A DNA stretch of 64,000 nt. Origin: Ochotona curzoniae (taxonomy: Eukaryota; Chordata; Mammalia; Lagomorpha; Ochotonidae). Every line of letters begins with the position of its first letter. Position 1 is the stretch's first letter. The stretch covers positions 10,676,918 through 10,740,917 of the forward strand of contig NW_024467101.1 in the NCBI RefSeq assembly GCF_017591425.1, read 5' to 3'. Position numbers and translations under genes: made by a program. Of this stretch, positions 36,396-47,935 are shown in pieces. The notes beneath the pieces were generated by a model. That model was not told where the DNA came from. It made no database searches and saw only the letters and a program-made list of their open reading frames with translations.

Positions 36396-37019
36396 TCAGA
36401 ATATATAAACTGTCAAGTAAGCGATTTGAAAGCAAAAGGTAGTGCATTCTCAAAATCGCATCATGTCTATTTTATTAGCTTGCACTATGACGTCTGGTTT
36501 TGGAGTTGCTTGTGTCTGATGTATGGTGATAGTGACAGAATCATATGCTACTGGGCATGGCTTCCCAATTTTGCATTCAGTGGTATCTTGTTATGAGCTT
36601 CATTCAGCTGGACCCCGGTGGGAGCACAGGCCTGAGAGACTGGCCAATGCTGCAAGCCGGGAGGCCACTTGGCCCTGAGAGTCAGTTCTTGGGCATTTTC
36701 CAGCACACCACTGCGCCATGCTCTCTTCATGATGGTCACTTCTCTGTGATAGTGGTGGAAGGCTTTCTCCTTCCAGGGACATTGACCAGTACACAAGATG
36801 GATAGAGGGTTTCATAGCTGGCCCCCTCATCTTCTTTGGACCTCACACTCCTCCCATTTCTTTCCCACCCCACCACCCTACCAAAGGTGGAAAATATACC
36901 CCAAAGTAACATCCAATAACTAATTCATGGGTCCATATATAATTGATGTTGGATTTAACAGAAGTAGAGCCGTAAGTGGTTGTCTATTAACTATTTATGT
37001 TCTTGCCCGGGCAGCTGAC

Positions 37020-37135
37020 AAGCCAGGCTCAGTGAGGAGATCACACCCGTGTGCCCATGTTTTATTTAAACATTATTAAAAGTACACAGTCTGCAGCGAG
37101 GCTTTCAATTCCATTCGGAATTAGATTCTGCTGTG
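37020..37135. promoter_or_regulatory. Possible conserved block
   Basis: Short unique segment with 'ttttatttaaacattattaa' and 'ccattcggaattagattctg'. Weak inference. Confidence 0.18.
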
Positions 37136-37254
37136 AAGCCACCACGGGGGTTCGGTAAGGTCAACACTTGGTTCTGCTGGAACTGCTACTGTCTTTTTTC
37201 TTCCGCTATGGAAGGTTGGGCCTCTTCCTCCTTCCGTTCCAGATGTGCTGCCTC

Positions 37255-37525
37255 CACCCACTCCAGCTGTCTGGTATCTTGGGATACAACCTATCAATTC
37301 CCATTTCAGCGTGCCTGGGTTCAAGACCCTGCTCTGCCTTCCATCCAGTTTCCTGATAGAATGAACTCTGAACTGAAAGACAGCAGGTGATGGCACAAAC
37401 ACCTGGGTCCATGCAGTCACGTGGGAAACATGGGTTGGGCTCCTGACCCAGCCCTGGTTGTTGCATTTGGGAAATAAGCCAGCAGCTGGGGACTCTCTCC
37501 CCCTCTCTCTCATAGATAAAACATC
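37255..37525 (+). mobile_element. Lagomorph C-type SINE
   Basis: Sense copy with 'gtgcctgggttcaagaccct', 'acagcaggtgatggcacaaa' and 'gacccagccctggttgttgc', ending in a CT-rich tail. Confidence 0.8.
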
Positions 37526-37883
37526 TGACTGGATTTCAAATGGAAGTTGACAGCAGAATGGTGGAAACCAGAAGAATATGAACCTTGGAAGACCCATTCA
37601 GGCCACAGCAGGAGGAAATGGTGAACATGATCATACAGTGGATGCCTCAAAGCTGTTGATATTTTCTTCACCATTTTAGACATTTCTCTAATACACTTTT
37701 GCACATTAGCTGTGTATGTTTCGGCTCCCTCCCCATGAAACCATGACTTTACAGCATTGTTTTTTTTTCGAGGGTTTGGGAAGAAAACAATTTTTTTTCC
37801 TCTTCACACGATGATCAATATTTGTTTTAAGGTGTTGTGGAAGGTTTAAGTTTAGCAAATTCATTTCAGGTAAAGTTGTGACC

Positions 37884-37903
37884 AAAAAAAAAAAAAAAAA
37901 AAA
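37884..37903. repeat. Poly-A run
   Basis: About 20 consecutive A on the plus strand. Confidence 0.95.
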
Positions 37904-38849
37904 CCAGACTGGTTGAGCTATGGTGATAGTGTGTTTCCTATAGCAATAAGAATCTTTGACCACCCTATTTGATTTGAGTATAATCAATATGTATTGATCA
38001 ATTCCTAAAATTCAAATGATGCCCGCTTGATTCACTGGCCTCCCCCCAACCTCCATGTTGTACTAATCCTTTCCTGCTTTGCCCACACCATCCCATATGA
38101 CACCTCAGTTATTCACGGACAAATTTGTTTTCCCTTCTAGGTTGCAAGCAATTACAAAGGCAATATCCCTGCTCTGATCACGTCTACCTCATGTAACATC
38201 AGTAAAATGCAAACAGACATGTATTGGTCTGCAAGTTCCCATTTTTAAGCAATATTTTTAAGTGATGCTGGATTTTGCTTTATGCCTAGTCTTGAACTTG
38301 GAGTTGTGAGACCTAGCATCCACTAAGGCCCAAGCCCTCTCTGTCTAAGAAAGTAAAAAGACACACAGGGTGACACACAGGTGGCTGAGAGGAGAGGGAG
38401 ATGTGAGATCATGAAGACAATCCTTAGCGTAATATGCGACCTGAATTGTAGAGGCTAAGAGGGAAGGCAGAGGAAGGTATGCATGAGAACATCAGTGGTG
38501 GCTCACAGAACAACAGGGCATTGGTCCTCAATAGCTGCCTCCCTGCTTCAGAAGAACATGATGCCAAGAGGCAGACAACCACAGGTGTACGAGTCCACAG
38601 AGGCTCTCATAGGTCATGGGGAAGACAGCGGGCTTGTTCTGTAGGCAAAGGGGAGCTGTGGAAGGTTCCTTAGCAGAGGAATAATGTAGTTAGGTATATT
38701 CCTTCTGAAAAGATCCTCCACAGCTGGCAGCAAGGAGAGTGAGAAGTCAAGTCAGAAGTGACTACTGCAGGCCAAACAGAGGGGGGCATGAGTTAAATGA
38801 GCTGGCCCAGGACAGGTGAATTTAGAACTACCTAACTGAGGTGTGTGTG

Positions 38850-39147
38850 TGCTGTGGTGCAGCATCCCATTTCAGAGGCCCAATTCAAGACCTGGCTACC
38901 CTACCTCCAGTCCTACCAATGCTCCAGGGAAGACACTGGAAGATGGCCCAAGTAGTTGGATCTCTGCCACACAAATGGGAGACAAGATGAATCTCTTGGC
39001 TTCTAGCCTGTGGCCATTTGAAAAGTGAACCAGCAGATTAAAAAAAAATATCTGTCAATCAAGCAATCTCTCTTTTTCTTTCCCCCTCTCTGCCTCCTCC
39101 TCCCTCTCCCCTCTCTTTTACACTCTTTCAAATAAATCTTTTTGGAA
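38850..39147 (+). mobile_element. Lagomorph C-type SINE
   Basis: Sense copy: 'ggtgcagcatcccatttcag', 'gaagatggcccaagtagttg', a long CT-rich tail and 'ctttcaaataaatc'. Confidence 0.84.
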
Positions 39148-39544
39148 AACAATTAAAATTATCTAAATACAGGTACATATAAAACCAGGCCCTGCCATTA
39201 GGTTGTTTGAACAAGGACAGAGAGAACCTATGATTTCCAGCTTGGGTCACTGGGCAGATGCACTAACAGTGAGCAAAAGCACCTGCCAAGTTTCTAAGCG
39301 CTGAGAAACTTGTGATAAGGATGCTCAGCTCCATGGAAAGCTGAAACCAGAGTCAAATCAAGGTGATAGAGCAGAAGCCAAAACAGGTGCAGTCTCTGAA
39401 ACAGGTGCATCTGGGTGCAAGAACTTCCTGCCTTCCCTGAACACCTCCCTTGGATACACCATCCTAGGACCAGTGTGGGAGGAGTTGCCTCGTCTCTGTA
39501 ACTATTGAAAAACAATGAGATATAAATCCATGGATGAGCCATCT

Positions 39545-39790
39545 CATCGCACCAATGACAAAGGGACTTGAATGATTTAGAGCCAGAATATTCTTTCCTC
39601 CGTAATGGCTCCTGGAGTCACCAGGAATAGTACATTTACTAAAATTAATGGCAAACCCTCATTTTTCTTTTTTTCTGGAAAGAGAGCTCTCGTTCCATCG
39701 GTGGGGTAATTGATCCTGATCTGGATGTGCCAGTGAGCAAGCTGGAGGTATAAATCATTCACATGCAACAACTTGAAGCCTTTTAAACCA
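39545..39790. promoter_or_regulatory. Possible conserved block
   Basis: Unique segment with 'tactaaaattaatggcaaac' and 'ggggtaattgatcctgatct'. Weak inference. Confidence 0.2.
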
Positions 39791-40079
39791 ACACCAACAG
39801 TGACGGATGGTACAGGCTGGCGACAGGCGGAAAGCAATGCAGACAGGAGATCCATCAACATCCTTCTTGCATCTCGCCAGAGCCCAGAATGCTGGCTCCT
39901 TTTTTTTCCCCCTCACAATGGAGCCATTTTTCAGCAAGTTTGGGTTAAAAGGGCAGCAGGGTGTCATTGAGAGAGAGCTTTACCACTGGGCACATGTGGG
40001 CACTGCCCCCAGCTCTGCGCTCGCCAACGCGGCAGCTCTATACTCCTCCACATGGTCTACCAGCTGAGTTTGAGGTTGA

Positions 40080-40215
40080 GGGGTTGGCATTGTGCCATTC
40101 CATAACAGAGTGCCCATTTGAACCCTGGCTGCTCTGCTTCTGATGCAGGTCCCTGTTAATGCACCCGGGAAGGCAGTGGATCGTGGCCGAGTGCTTAGAC
40201 ACTTCCCTTTACCCA
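40080..40215 (+). mobile_element. Lagomorph SINE, 5' half
   Basis: Contains 'ggttggcattgtgccattcc', 'tttgaaccctggctgctctg' and 'aatgcacccgggaaggcagt'. The 3' half is absent. Confidence 0.68.
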
Positions 40216-40399
40216 ACTGTCTGGATTTGTGGTGGTGATAGTGGACAAAAGAAAGAGATTTGAGGTCAGCTGTCTTCAAAAGAATTCCTCAAATTACAGG
40301 GCACAGTGCCTTGTCTTGTCTGTAGAAGCTCCGAGTTTTCATTCATGAGGAAACCCCAGCTGTGTAAGAGACACGTGACCATGACCTCAGTTGTACATC

Positions 40400-40565
40400 C
40401 TTGATTTGACTGAAGAATTCAATCCAGGTCTCCTACTGGGCTCATAGGAACTCGGGCACCTGACCCTTTACCACAGCACCTTAGGGCCTGGGCTAGGGCA
40501 TATAGCAGGGACTTGAACCCAGCATCTCTGAAAAGGGACGTAGAGACGCCACCTAGTGTCTTAGC
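40400..40565 (-). mobile_element. Lagomorph SINE fragment, diverged
   Basis: Antisense traces: 'caatccaggtctcctactgg' and 'gggacttgaacccagcatct'. Borders are uncertain. Confidence 0.5.
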
Positions 40566-40940
40566 TGCTGGAGGACACACCTGCCCTGCTGGATGACATC
40601 AAAGCAGCAGCCCCAGACGCCCACCCTGAGAACACTCCCTCCTCTCCTGGGGTGAACTGAGTTCCTGATACCCTGGGGATCTAAGAATGTGACTTGATTT
40701 GAATGAAGATCAGGCAAGGATCTCAAGATGAATTTAGGGTGGGCCTGACGTGCCATTAACAGCTGTGTTTATAAGACAAAGGCAATGAGATGCCTTCCTC
40801 ATGCCCCAATCCCACATAGAGTGATGGATTACAAAATTTAGAGACTATGGGATGGTTGGCCTCATGGGGAAGTGCAAAGGGTAATATGGAGCTATCAGAT
40901 GCTCTGTGATTCCTGCAAGAATCAGTTAATCTCTCTGAGC

Positions 40941-40941
<1 letters not shown>

Positions 40942-40972
<31 letters not shown>
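40942..40972. repeat. (GA)n microsatellite
   Basis: About 30 bp of perfect GA. Confidence 0.95.
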
Positions 40973-40976
<4 letters not shown>

Positions 40977-41884
40977 GAAAGCCAAACAAAAAATAGAAGC
41001 AGAAGACATGAGCCAAAGAATTCCTACAGCCATGAGAAGCTAGAGGAAGAGGCAAGAGATGAATCCTCTCTGAGCCTGTGGAGGGAGCCTCGCTCTGCTG
41101 ATGTTTTGTTTCTCCCTTCTTGCCTCACCATTGGAGGACAGACAGAAACATGCCCATTTACGCCCCCTAGTTTGTGGTCATTCGTGGTGTCACCCATAAG
41201 AAATGGACATATCTCCCAAACATGACCTCAGCAGCAGTAAAGAGGAAAGTTCAGTCCTGATGAACCAGTGCAGCACAGACAGACTGATGCAGGTCAGAGC
41301 TCAGCATGCATGAAAGCCGTGGTGTGTCAGTATTTCAGGATCTCTAAAGATCTGAATATGCCCCCAGACATGGAGATGGGGAGAGGAGAGTAAAAAAAGG
41401 GGGTGGGGGCAACGAGAGGAAAACGCCAGAGCAAAAGAGTGAGTGAGAGACAGGAAGAAAACCCCTGTTACATCTGGCGAGTATGCCCAAGTGTCTGGCC
41501 CGTTAAAGAAGACATCAGAGCAGAAGGCTTTGGGATGTTCCCTTCTCCCAGCCGGAGAAAACCCAGGCTGCATGAGAAGCAGGGCTGGTTAATGAGTTTA
41601 TACTGTCAGTTGGAGGGAAGAGTCAATCTCTCTCTCTCCTCTTTCTCAAGGCCATGAGGGTGGAGGAACTGCCAATCAGGACAACTGGATCTTGTGTGGA
41701 AACTTCTGTCTGTGGGCTGCCTCGCCTACTCCCCAACTCTCAACACACACACACACAATGAAGAGCCAGGCAGCTGGCCTGTCACCCATAGACGTGGTGG
41801 GGATACTTCTGTGTATAGAGATCAATACCACGCAAGACGGTACTTCACAAAGCTCACGGAAAATGGAATGAAAAGTTAAGTTCA

Positions 41885-42025
41885 TGGGGCAGACATTTGG
41901 TGCGGTAGCTGAGACACCTTGTAGGAATCCTATATGCTATAGTGGAGTGCCCAGCTCCCTACTAATGCAAACCTTGGGAGGAAGCAAGTGATGGGCTGGA
42001 GCACCTGGGTTCCTGCTGTTAGTTA
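41885..42025 (+). mobile_element. Lagomorph SINE, 5' part
   Basis: Sense head 'ggggcagacatttggtgcgg', then 'gggaggaagcaagtgatggg' and 'ctgggttcctgctgttag', where it breaks off. Confidence 0.7.
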
Positions 42026-42976
42026 TTTAACACACTTAAAGTTCTTACTTTATTACGTACAGCTAATTTCCTCAGCCTAGTTCTCTCATCCGTGAGCTGA
42101 AAACACCAGAGGTACTTTGGGACACTTATTCCATCAGGGCAGGAGCAGGATTGAGGTGGTAGGAGGGCGATGAGAAAAGGGGAAGAGGAGAGGGACAAGG
42201 AGAAGAGAGAGCAGAGCCACATGGGTGGGGGAGGGGCTCTTTTATGCCATTCACTCAAAGTGGTGGGGGGGAGGGCAGGCAGGGATTGGGAGGGATTGAG
42301 GGCAGGCCCCAGGGGATTGGTTCCTGAGACTGTCACAGGTTATTACCTAAGAATGATTGGTAAGTGGGCAGAGTTGGGGAAGGGGTTGGGAGATTGAGGG
42401 TGAGATTTTCCGGTGAGATGCTGGTGAGCTGTGAGGAAGAGGAAATGGTGCCGGGTCCAGGGTGAAAGAGTTGAATAACTCCTTACACCTGCTACCCACA
42501 TGGGAGACCTGCTACTCATATAGGAGTCCCCAATCACTTCTCCCATTGGGTCCACTTGACACTACCTGATAGGCAATGACATAATCACAGTGAGGGCATC
42601 AGCCTATCCCTGTGACTTCCTGTTTACCTGCAAACAACCAACCCTGCCCCATGGCCCAGGGCCAGCTGCCATCCTGTGACGGCCTTTCTTATTCCTGGGA
42701 GCGGCTTCGGTACCCCGCTCCTCACACTGGGGGTTGTGGGCAAAGAGCATACGCCCCATCTACACTCAGGATTACAAATTCAAAACACTGTAGCCTTAGG
42801 GATGTTTGGCCCCATGAGGAAAAGATGGAGAGGGAACTACGGAACTATCAGATGCTCTGAGGTTCCCATAGAAAACCATTCTGAAGACAGCACATGGAGC
42901 AACAGAGCAGCCAAATGAGGAGGAAAATTTTGCGATGTTCCCTGAACCCCATCATAGCAAAGTATGACTTAATAGC

Positions 42977-42994
42977 AAAAAAAAAAAAAAAAAA
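42977..42994. repeat. Poly-A run
   Basis: About 18 consecutive A on the plus strand. Confidence 0.95.
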
Positions 42995-43084
42995 GCCAGA
43001 AGCTTGGTTAGGTTCAAAATTCTCACCCACAGGCAGACCTTGGGCCAATGAAGGCGCCACACTGAGCCTCTGTTTGGCTGGCTG

Positions 43085-43185
43085 ATTGCTGTGCCTCAGT
43101 CTCCCCTTTATAAGGCCTTGGTGATAGTACCTACCTAACAGTTCTGGCAGGGGGGCTAATTGTATCATCCAGAACCCGGCACCTG
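43085..43185 (+). mobile_element. MIR relic
   Basis: 'gctgtgcctcagtctcccct' and 'gatagtacctacctaacagt' resemble the sense MIR 3' half. Confidence 0.5.
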
Positions 43186-43734
43186 ATATGTTTATATTAC
43201 ACAATAGCTGCTGTCCTTACTATTCTTATCTATTGTCTTTGTGGTGGCAGCTAATGACCCAGGGAAGCTTGACCTGAGACCGAGGACCTCACATTGTGAG
43301 AGCCTGCATCATGACAATTGTGATTCTGACTTCCCAGGGTTTTTCTCAGAGAAGTCTGTGATAGGATGGCTGTTAGGGAGCCAGTGGAAGAAAGCTACTT
43401 CACAAATTCCACACTACCTCTTTCATGCAGTAGGCTGCCCTGCCATTGGAAGTGGCATGTCAGAGACAAGCAAACAAACAAGCAAAGTCTGGAATCCCAG
43501 ATGCACGTGGTTGATAGCCATCCAGCAGCTATGCATGCCATTCGTCCACTCTGGGCCTGCCCCCAGTATTTGGAATCAATGCCAGTGTCATCCATAGCCC
43601 CTCTCCATTCAGGTGTCTCCCTGCTGCCTGTCCAACACAGGCCCAAGCATCCAGGCTGGTACATTCAGAAGTCCCACCTTGGAAGGGCAGAAGGATTGCC
43701 TTGGGCCAGCCCAGAGCCAGCACACCGGACTCAC

Positions 43735-43920
43735 CAGCTCCATGCAGCGACGACTGGCCTCCGCCTCCCGCTGCACCAGCTCTTCCATATCAACCTTCAA
43801 CTCCTCCAGGCGCCGCTGGTAATACTGGCTGCTCTCCCGCTGCTGTGCCTCCGCTGCCACTGCCTGCGACAGTTCCTCACCCATCTTGATCAAGCTGTCA
43901 CGGAGCCGGACCACAAGGAC
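43735..43920 (-). CDS. MYO18B: MYO18B coiled-coil exon (longest in window)
   Basis: This exon is 186 nt (62 codons), phase 0 at both ends. It starts VLVVRLRDSLIKMGEELSQ, continues through AAEAQQRESSQYYQRRLEE and ends EAEASRRCMEL. The acceptor is TTTCTCAG and the donor is CTG|GTGAGT, a strong site. The exon is conserved rod coiled coil with no interruption. GC content is higher than in the surrounding intron, as usual for the coding exons here. Downstream lies the 22-kb intron. A 196-residue open frame on the plus strand crosses this exon; it is an antisense by-product. Confidence 0.94.
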
Positions 43921-43984
43921 CTGAGAAAGCATGGGAAAGGAAGCCTGCTAGTTTGAGAGGTGGTGGAAAACGTCCTGATGCGCA

Positions 43985-44065
43985 TTCTTGAATCCTGAGA
44001 CAATCTGAGTTCAAATCCCACCTCTGCTTCTTTCCTGACTTTGTGACCCTGGGACAGGTGACTTT
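43985..44065 (+). mobile_element. MIR relic beside coiled-coil exon
   Basis: 'gagttcaaatcccacctctg' and 'tttgtgaccctgggacaggt' are clear MIR core blocks. Confidence 0.6.
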
Positions 44066-45484
44066 GCTGAGAAAGTTGCCAGAATCTAATGCCAGCTCCC
44101 TATCCTGGCATGTGAGAAATGCTGGACAAGGGTTGGGAATTCTGAGTATTTATAGTGGTCCCATTTCTTCCCCAGGGTGGGTTTTTGGCTTCCTGGCTTA
44201 TAAAACATGGGCCATTGATCAGCTAGCAGGGGGAGAATCTGCAGGGATTTGATGAAACAAGAGGAAAGCGCTACAGAAAACAAGCCCAGGGGCTGCCCTG
44301 TGGAATTCATTATCAGCCAACAAGCCTGGAACCCACTGATCCTCGCGGGCATCTGCTGCAGCGGTAACATAAGACAGGGTTCATGCAACAAAGACCCTGG
44401 GCACTCTGAACCCCACAGCCACAGACATACGAAAACCAGGCTTCCAATCAGACACTAAGAGGTTGTCTCCAAGGAAAGTCTTTGAGAGGAGCTTAACGGG
44501 AATTCTAAACATTAGCCAGAAGAGCATGAGAGGAACATTCCTCAAGCTCTATCCCGGAAGCACCCCATGCCCCCATCATCTCTTTACCACAAGGATCTCC
44601 AATATTCCATACTAAATGCAGAAGAGGGGAGTGAGTTTTGGACCCCTCCAAGTTGACATTTGACTGCCTTCATCTTTCCTTCTCTTACTGTCACCTGACT
44701 GTGCTGGGAGCGAATTAAAAATGACACAAGATGCAGCCCACTGTGGCATAATCATTTACAACCCAGCAGATCAAAGCCCTGTGGTGATGCTCCAAGGCTG
44801 TCATGCCTGCAGGGATTCCCCCAAGCAATTCCCAGAGCAGGGCTGAGGGTCACCAAGCAGAAGAGGATTTCTCTCTGTTCTTTGTCTATCTCAGCCTTCC
44901 TGGGGACCACAGGCCCCCACCCTTGGGAGATGCAAAGAGCGTGTTTCAGAAAGATGAAGGCAGCTTCCCTGTGGTCTAGACATGCTGTCACACTGCAGAG
45001 AAGCCAGCTGGCTTACAGAGACTTTGGAATCTTGGCCCAAGGTAGGATCAGGGTCAGGTGTCTCTCCACCATCCCTGACACCTCCTCGGCACGAGCCAGT
45101 CACCTGACCTCTTTTGGGTCATGTTCTCATTCATTCTAGGAGATCTCACCCACCTGACTCACAGAGCTGACTCTCATATCAGGTAGATGGAAAGAGATTT
45201 TGACAATGAGGGTGCCCTTTGAAAATGGTCATGGCTGTTAGTTTACAGCGCTGAAGAAGTGAACACCTGCACTCTACTTCATAGGCAATTTGAGCACATC
45301 CGTGAACTTCAGTCCAAGCCCTCTAAGGATCATGCCAGTGTTCCAAGGTCCAGCATCAATGCCTCCTCCTGAAAGCCCCCCCCCCCATAAGCTCCAGTCC
45401 GAACGGATCTCTTCTTTCCAAAGCTTACGGCTTTCCACAGCATTGATCTTTAGATACCTGCATCACCCACAAAGCTCTAGGCTT

Positions 45485-45600
45485 CCAAAAAAGCAGAATC
45501 TGTGTTATGCATTTGTCCTCTGTGCCCCTAAAACAGGGCCTAGCACACAGTTCATGAGAAAGAAATCTCTATTCAACTGAGTGTTGGCTACCCAAGTGGG
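45485..45600 (+). mobile_element. L2-type 3' fragment
   Basis: 'ctgtgcccctaaaacagggc' and 'ctagcacacagttcatgaga' match the L2 end region. Confidence 0.5.
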
Positions 45601-45949
45601 TAATGAGTAGATGGATGGCAGAATCAGATTGGTGAATAAGAGCATGGGAGGATAAGGGGTGTGAAGTCTGAAAGAAACAAAGAATAGCTAAAGAGAAGTA
45701 AGGGGTGAGGAGGAAGAACAAATGGAAAGAGAACGTACAGGTGGGCCAATGATGGTGGAAAGAGATGGACAGGTGGCTTCAGCTTAGCATGATATAAGAA
45801 AGAGGAAAGGAAGGAAGGATGGAGAGGGGAAATCAGGATGGAATATGCGTAAATAAGGTGTATGGAAATATAAGTATACAACTGGATGGTGAGAAGATCC
45901 AAGTTCTCAATGCTTTTGGGCCAAACAGTGCTTTCACATCACTACATAC

Positions 45950-46087
45950 CTCAAATCTCTTGATCTGAACTTTCTGGAACTCTGTCTTGTTTTCCAGGTC
46001 ACAGATAACGGCTTCCTGCCTGCTGACGATGGCTCTGTCCACAGTAGACTGCTCCAGGTACTCAATGCGCATCTGAGCCACCTGCAG
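45950..46087 (-). CDS. MYO18B: MYO18B coiled-coil exon
   Basis: This exon is 138 nt (46 codons), phase 0 at both ends. It starts LQVAQMRIEYLEQSTVDRA, continues IVSRQEAVICDLENKTEFQ and ends KVQIKRFE. The donor is GAG|GTATGT. The acceptor region reads CAGCTGCAG, so two acceptors 6 nt apart are possible (starts at 46087 or 46081). The longer form is chosen because the remembered human protein has LQVAQ at this point. The segment is rod coiled coil; the VSRQEA and LENKTEF blocks are family hallmarks. The intron upstream (1,332 bp) holds a pair of SINEs in opposite orientations. Confidence 0.94.
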
Positions 46088-46219
46088 CTGAGAGCATGGG
46101 ATGGAGGTCTATGAGTCCCAGACAGAAACACTGGCAGACCGCATTGCCAGGACATATTCACACTGCCTCCTCCCTGCCCAGGTGCTACTACATGTTGAAA
46201 GTCTACACAGGCCACCACT

Positions 46220-46535
46220 CCCAGGTCCCAATTTTTAAATTGTTTATTTGGAAATCAGTGTTACAGAGAGAGAGACAGAGGGAGAGTGAGACAGAAAGAG
46301 AGAAAGCCATAATGGTCAGCACTGGGTCAGGATGAAGCCAGCAGCCAAGATCTTCCTCTCCCATGTGGGTACAAGTGCCCGAAGACTTGCACCATTTTCA
46401 CTACTTTTCCCAGGCCATTAGCAGGGAGCTAATTTATAAGTGGATCAGCCAAGACGCAAATTGACACTGACATGGAATGCCATTGTCACAGGTGGCAGCT
46501 TTACCTGCTATGCTACAATGCTGGAACCTCATACC
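46220..46535 (-). mobile_element. Lagomorph C-type SINE
   Basis: Antisense copy in a short MYO18B intron: 'gtttatttggaaatcagtgt', 'ctctcccatgtgggtacaag' and 'gcagctttacctgctatgct'. Confidence 0.82.
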
Positions 46536-46769
46536 AGGGCCTGCTCCTGGGCTGGGTCTTGTATAGTGGGAGCAAATGCTTCCACTGCCTTGGGAATTCA
46601 AAAACACTCAATCACCATTTCTCTTACTCTCTTCCTTGCTATGTTGTAGAAGTACGGCTATTCTGAGGGCATCCAGCTTCAGCGTCAAGGCCCAGATAAA
46701 GGTGGGTGTAGGAGCCAGGCACAAAACACAGCATCACCAATCTTCCAATTGCCTGAGCCTGGCTAAGCT

Positions 46770-47030
46770 TCCACTTTGCAGTGCTGTGATCTGATATGGG
46801 TGTTGCTTCATATCCCGGCTGCTCCATATCTGATCCAGATTCCTGCTTGTGGCCTGGGAAGGCAGCAAAGGATAGCCCAAGTCTTTGGGTACCTGGCCTA
46901 GAAGCAGCTCCTGGCTTCAGACTGGCTCAGCTCCAACCATCTGGGGAGTGAACCAGCAGATGGAAGTTCTCTCTCTCCTCTGACTGTAAATCTGCCTTTC
47001 AAATAATAAATAAATATTCTTTTTAAAAAT
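46770..47030 (+). mobile_element. Lagomorph C-type SINE
   Basis: Sense copy: 'tcatatcccggctgctccat', 'ggcctgggaaggcagcaaag', 'gggagtgaaccagcagatgg' and 'ctgcctttcaaataataaat'. Well preserved. Confidence 0.87.
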
Positions 47031-47419
47031 TTCATGGATAGCAGCAACCCACTAGATAGGGATGGGAAGCCAGAGAGGTTGAGAAGGGCCATGGCTTCAT
47101 TGGAAGATTTCGCAAAGTCTCATGGCTCTCTTGCACGACCATCCCCTTTCTCTGGGAGTCATTTCTCAAAGGGGAAAACTGTGGTCCTAAATAACCAACG
47201 GGGATCATCGCATAGGGCATCTCTGAATGCCAAACAGGTACATTAAGATACACAGATGTTATCTCTGTGTTGGGATTATTCCCAATTCAGCTCGCTCACA
47301 CGTGGATTTCAGCAAATGTTTCAGGAAAGCTCTGACAGTTTCCAAGAATCAAAGGGTAGCAGCCCAGACAGAACCCTTTCCTTTTTCCTGCCCACAGTGT
47401 GACAGCTCTGAGTACATAC

Positions 47420-47503
47420 TTGCCCTTGCAGTGTGTGCTTCTCCTTCTTGGCTTCCTCCAGCTGCTGCTGCAGTTCTTGGATTTGTCCAATGTCAGAAGC
47501 AGA
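47420..47503 (-). CDS. MYO18B: MYO18B short coiled-coil exon
   Basis: This exon is 84 nt (28 codons), phase 0 at both ends, and is too short to appear as an independent open frame. It encodes SASDIGQIQELQQQLEEAKK and ends EKHTLQGQ. The acceptor is TCTCACTAG and the donor is CAA|GTATGT. It was found by looking for the conserved DIGQIQ(E/D)LQ block that follows HKDLIAQ in the protein, and it restores continuity between its two neighbours. It is amphipathic, with a Gln/Glu/Lys-rich heptad pattern. Part of a larger open frame reads across it on the other strand; that frame is not a gene. Confidence 0.92.
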
Positions 47504-47824
47504 CTAGTGAGACCAAACAAACAAACAAACAAACCATGGGCTGTGCTGCAAGACTACGCCTGACAACCCATCCTCCCCCACCTGCAGCTATCTGCCTCTC
47601 TCAGAGCCTCTATGGCAGTAGCTGTTTCCTGGAAGTGACTTCTCATCACACCTCTTCAGCTCAGTGTTGACACCAGTCCCTTCAGAGAGATAAACCCATG
47701 ACTTTGGTCAACTAGCCATCCCATTCTTACAGTCCCTTATACAAATGCATTGGCCAGAGCACTGAGACCAAATTCTGAAGGAAAAGTGCTGTGCTGAGTT
47801 GTCAGATACCTAGAATTCTAGACC

Positions 47825-47935
47825 TGGATGATGGCTTGGGTGAACCACAGAACTGCCCTGCATCTCAGCCTTCCCATCTGTGAAAAAAAAAAAAAAAATG
47901 GGCTCATGCTCTGTGATCACTCCCTTGGCATGAGA
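47825..47935 (+). mobile_element. MIR relic with poly-A run
   Basis: 'gcatctcagccttcccatct' then 'gtgaaaaaaa' (A run at 47883-47898) fits the MIR 'tcagtttcctcatctgtaaaatg' region. Confidence 0.5.

Larger units (their letters stand above)
21770..43734 (-). other. MYO18B: MYO18B large intron, 21,965 bp
   Basis: This intron separates two adjacent rod exons. It is dense in SINEs on both strands, with MER20-like and other hAT relics, MIRs, GA, CT and GAT microsatellites, and AT-rich repeat-free blocks near 31080-31400, 33765-34240, 37020-37135 and 39545-39790 that may be conserved non-coding elements. I found no additional MYO18B exon and no other gene. The protein reads continuously from ...CMEL to EKYVEEL, so no coding sequence appears to be missing. 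Confidence 0.85.
43921..45949 (-). other. MYO18B: MYO18B intron, 2,029 bp
   Basis: Contains a MIR relic near 43985-44065 and an L2-tail-like relic near 45485-45600. A purine-biased stretch lies at 45640-45840. No other coding signal is seen. Confidence 0.85.
46088..47419 (-). other. MYO18B: MYO18B intron, 1,332 bp
   Basis: Carries two lagomorph SINEs in opposite orientations (46220-46535 minus, 46770-47030 plus). Otherwise it is unique sequence without coding signal. Confidence 0.85.

Noticed and set aside
37121..37597. 158-residue minus-strand open frame
   Set aside because: Reads the antisense of a SINE and flanking unique DNA.
40000..40060. Small GC-rich patch considered as a CpG island
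   Set aside because: Too short and with too few CpG to qualify.
43366..43956. 196-residue plus-strand open frame, the longest in the window
   Set aside because: It runs antisense over the MYO18B exon at 43735-43920. The GC-rich exon suppresses stops on the other strand, and the translation shows no domain.
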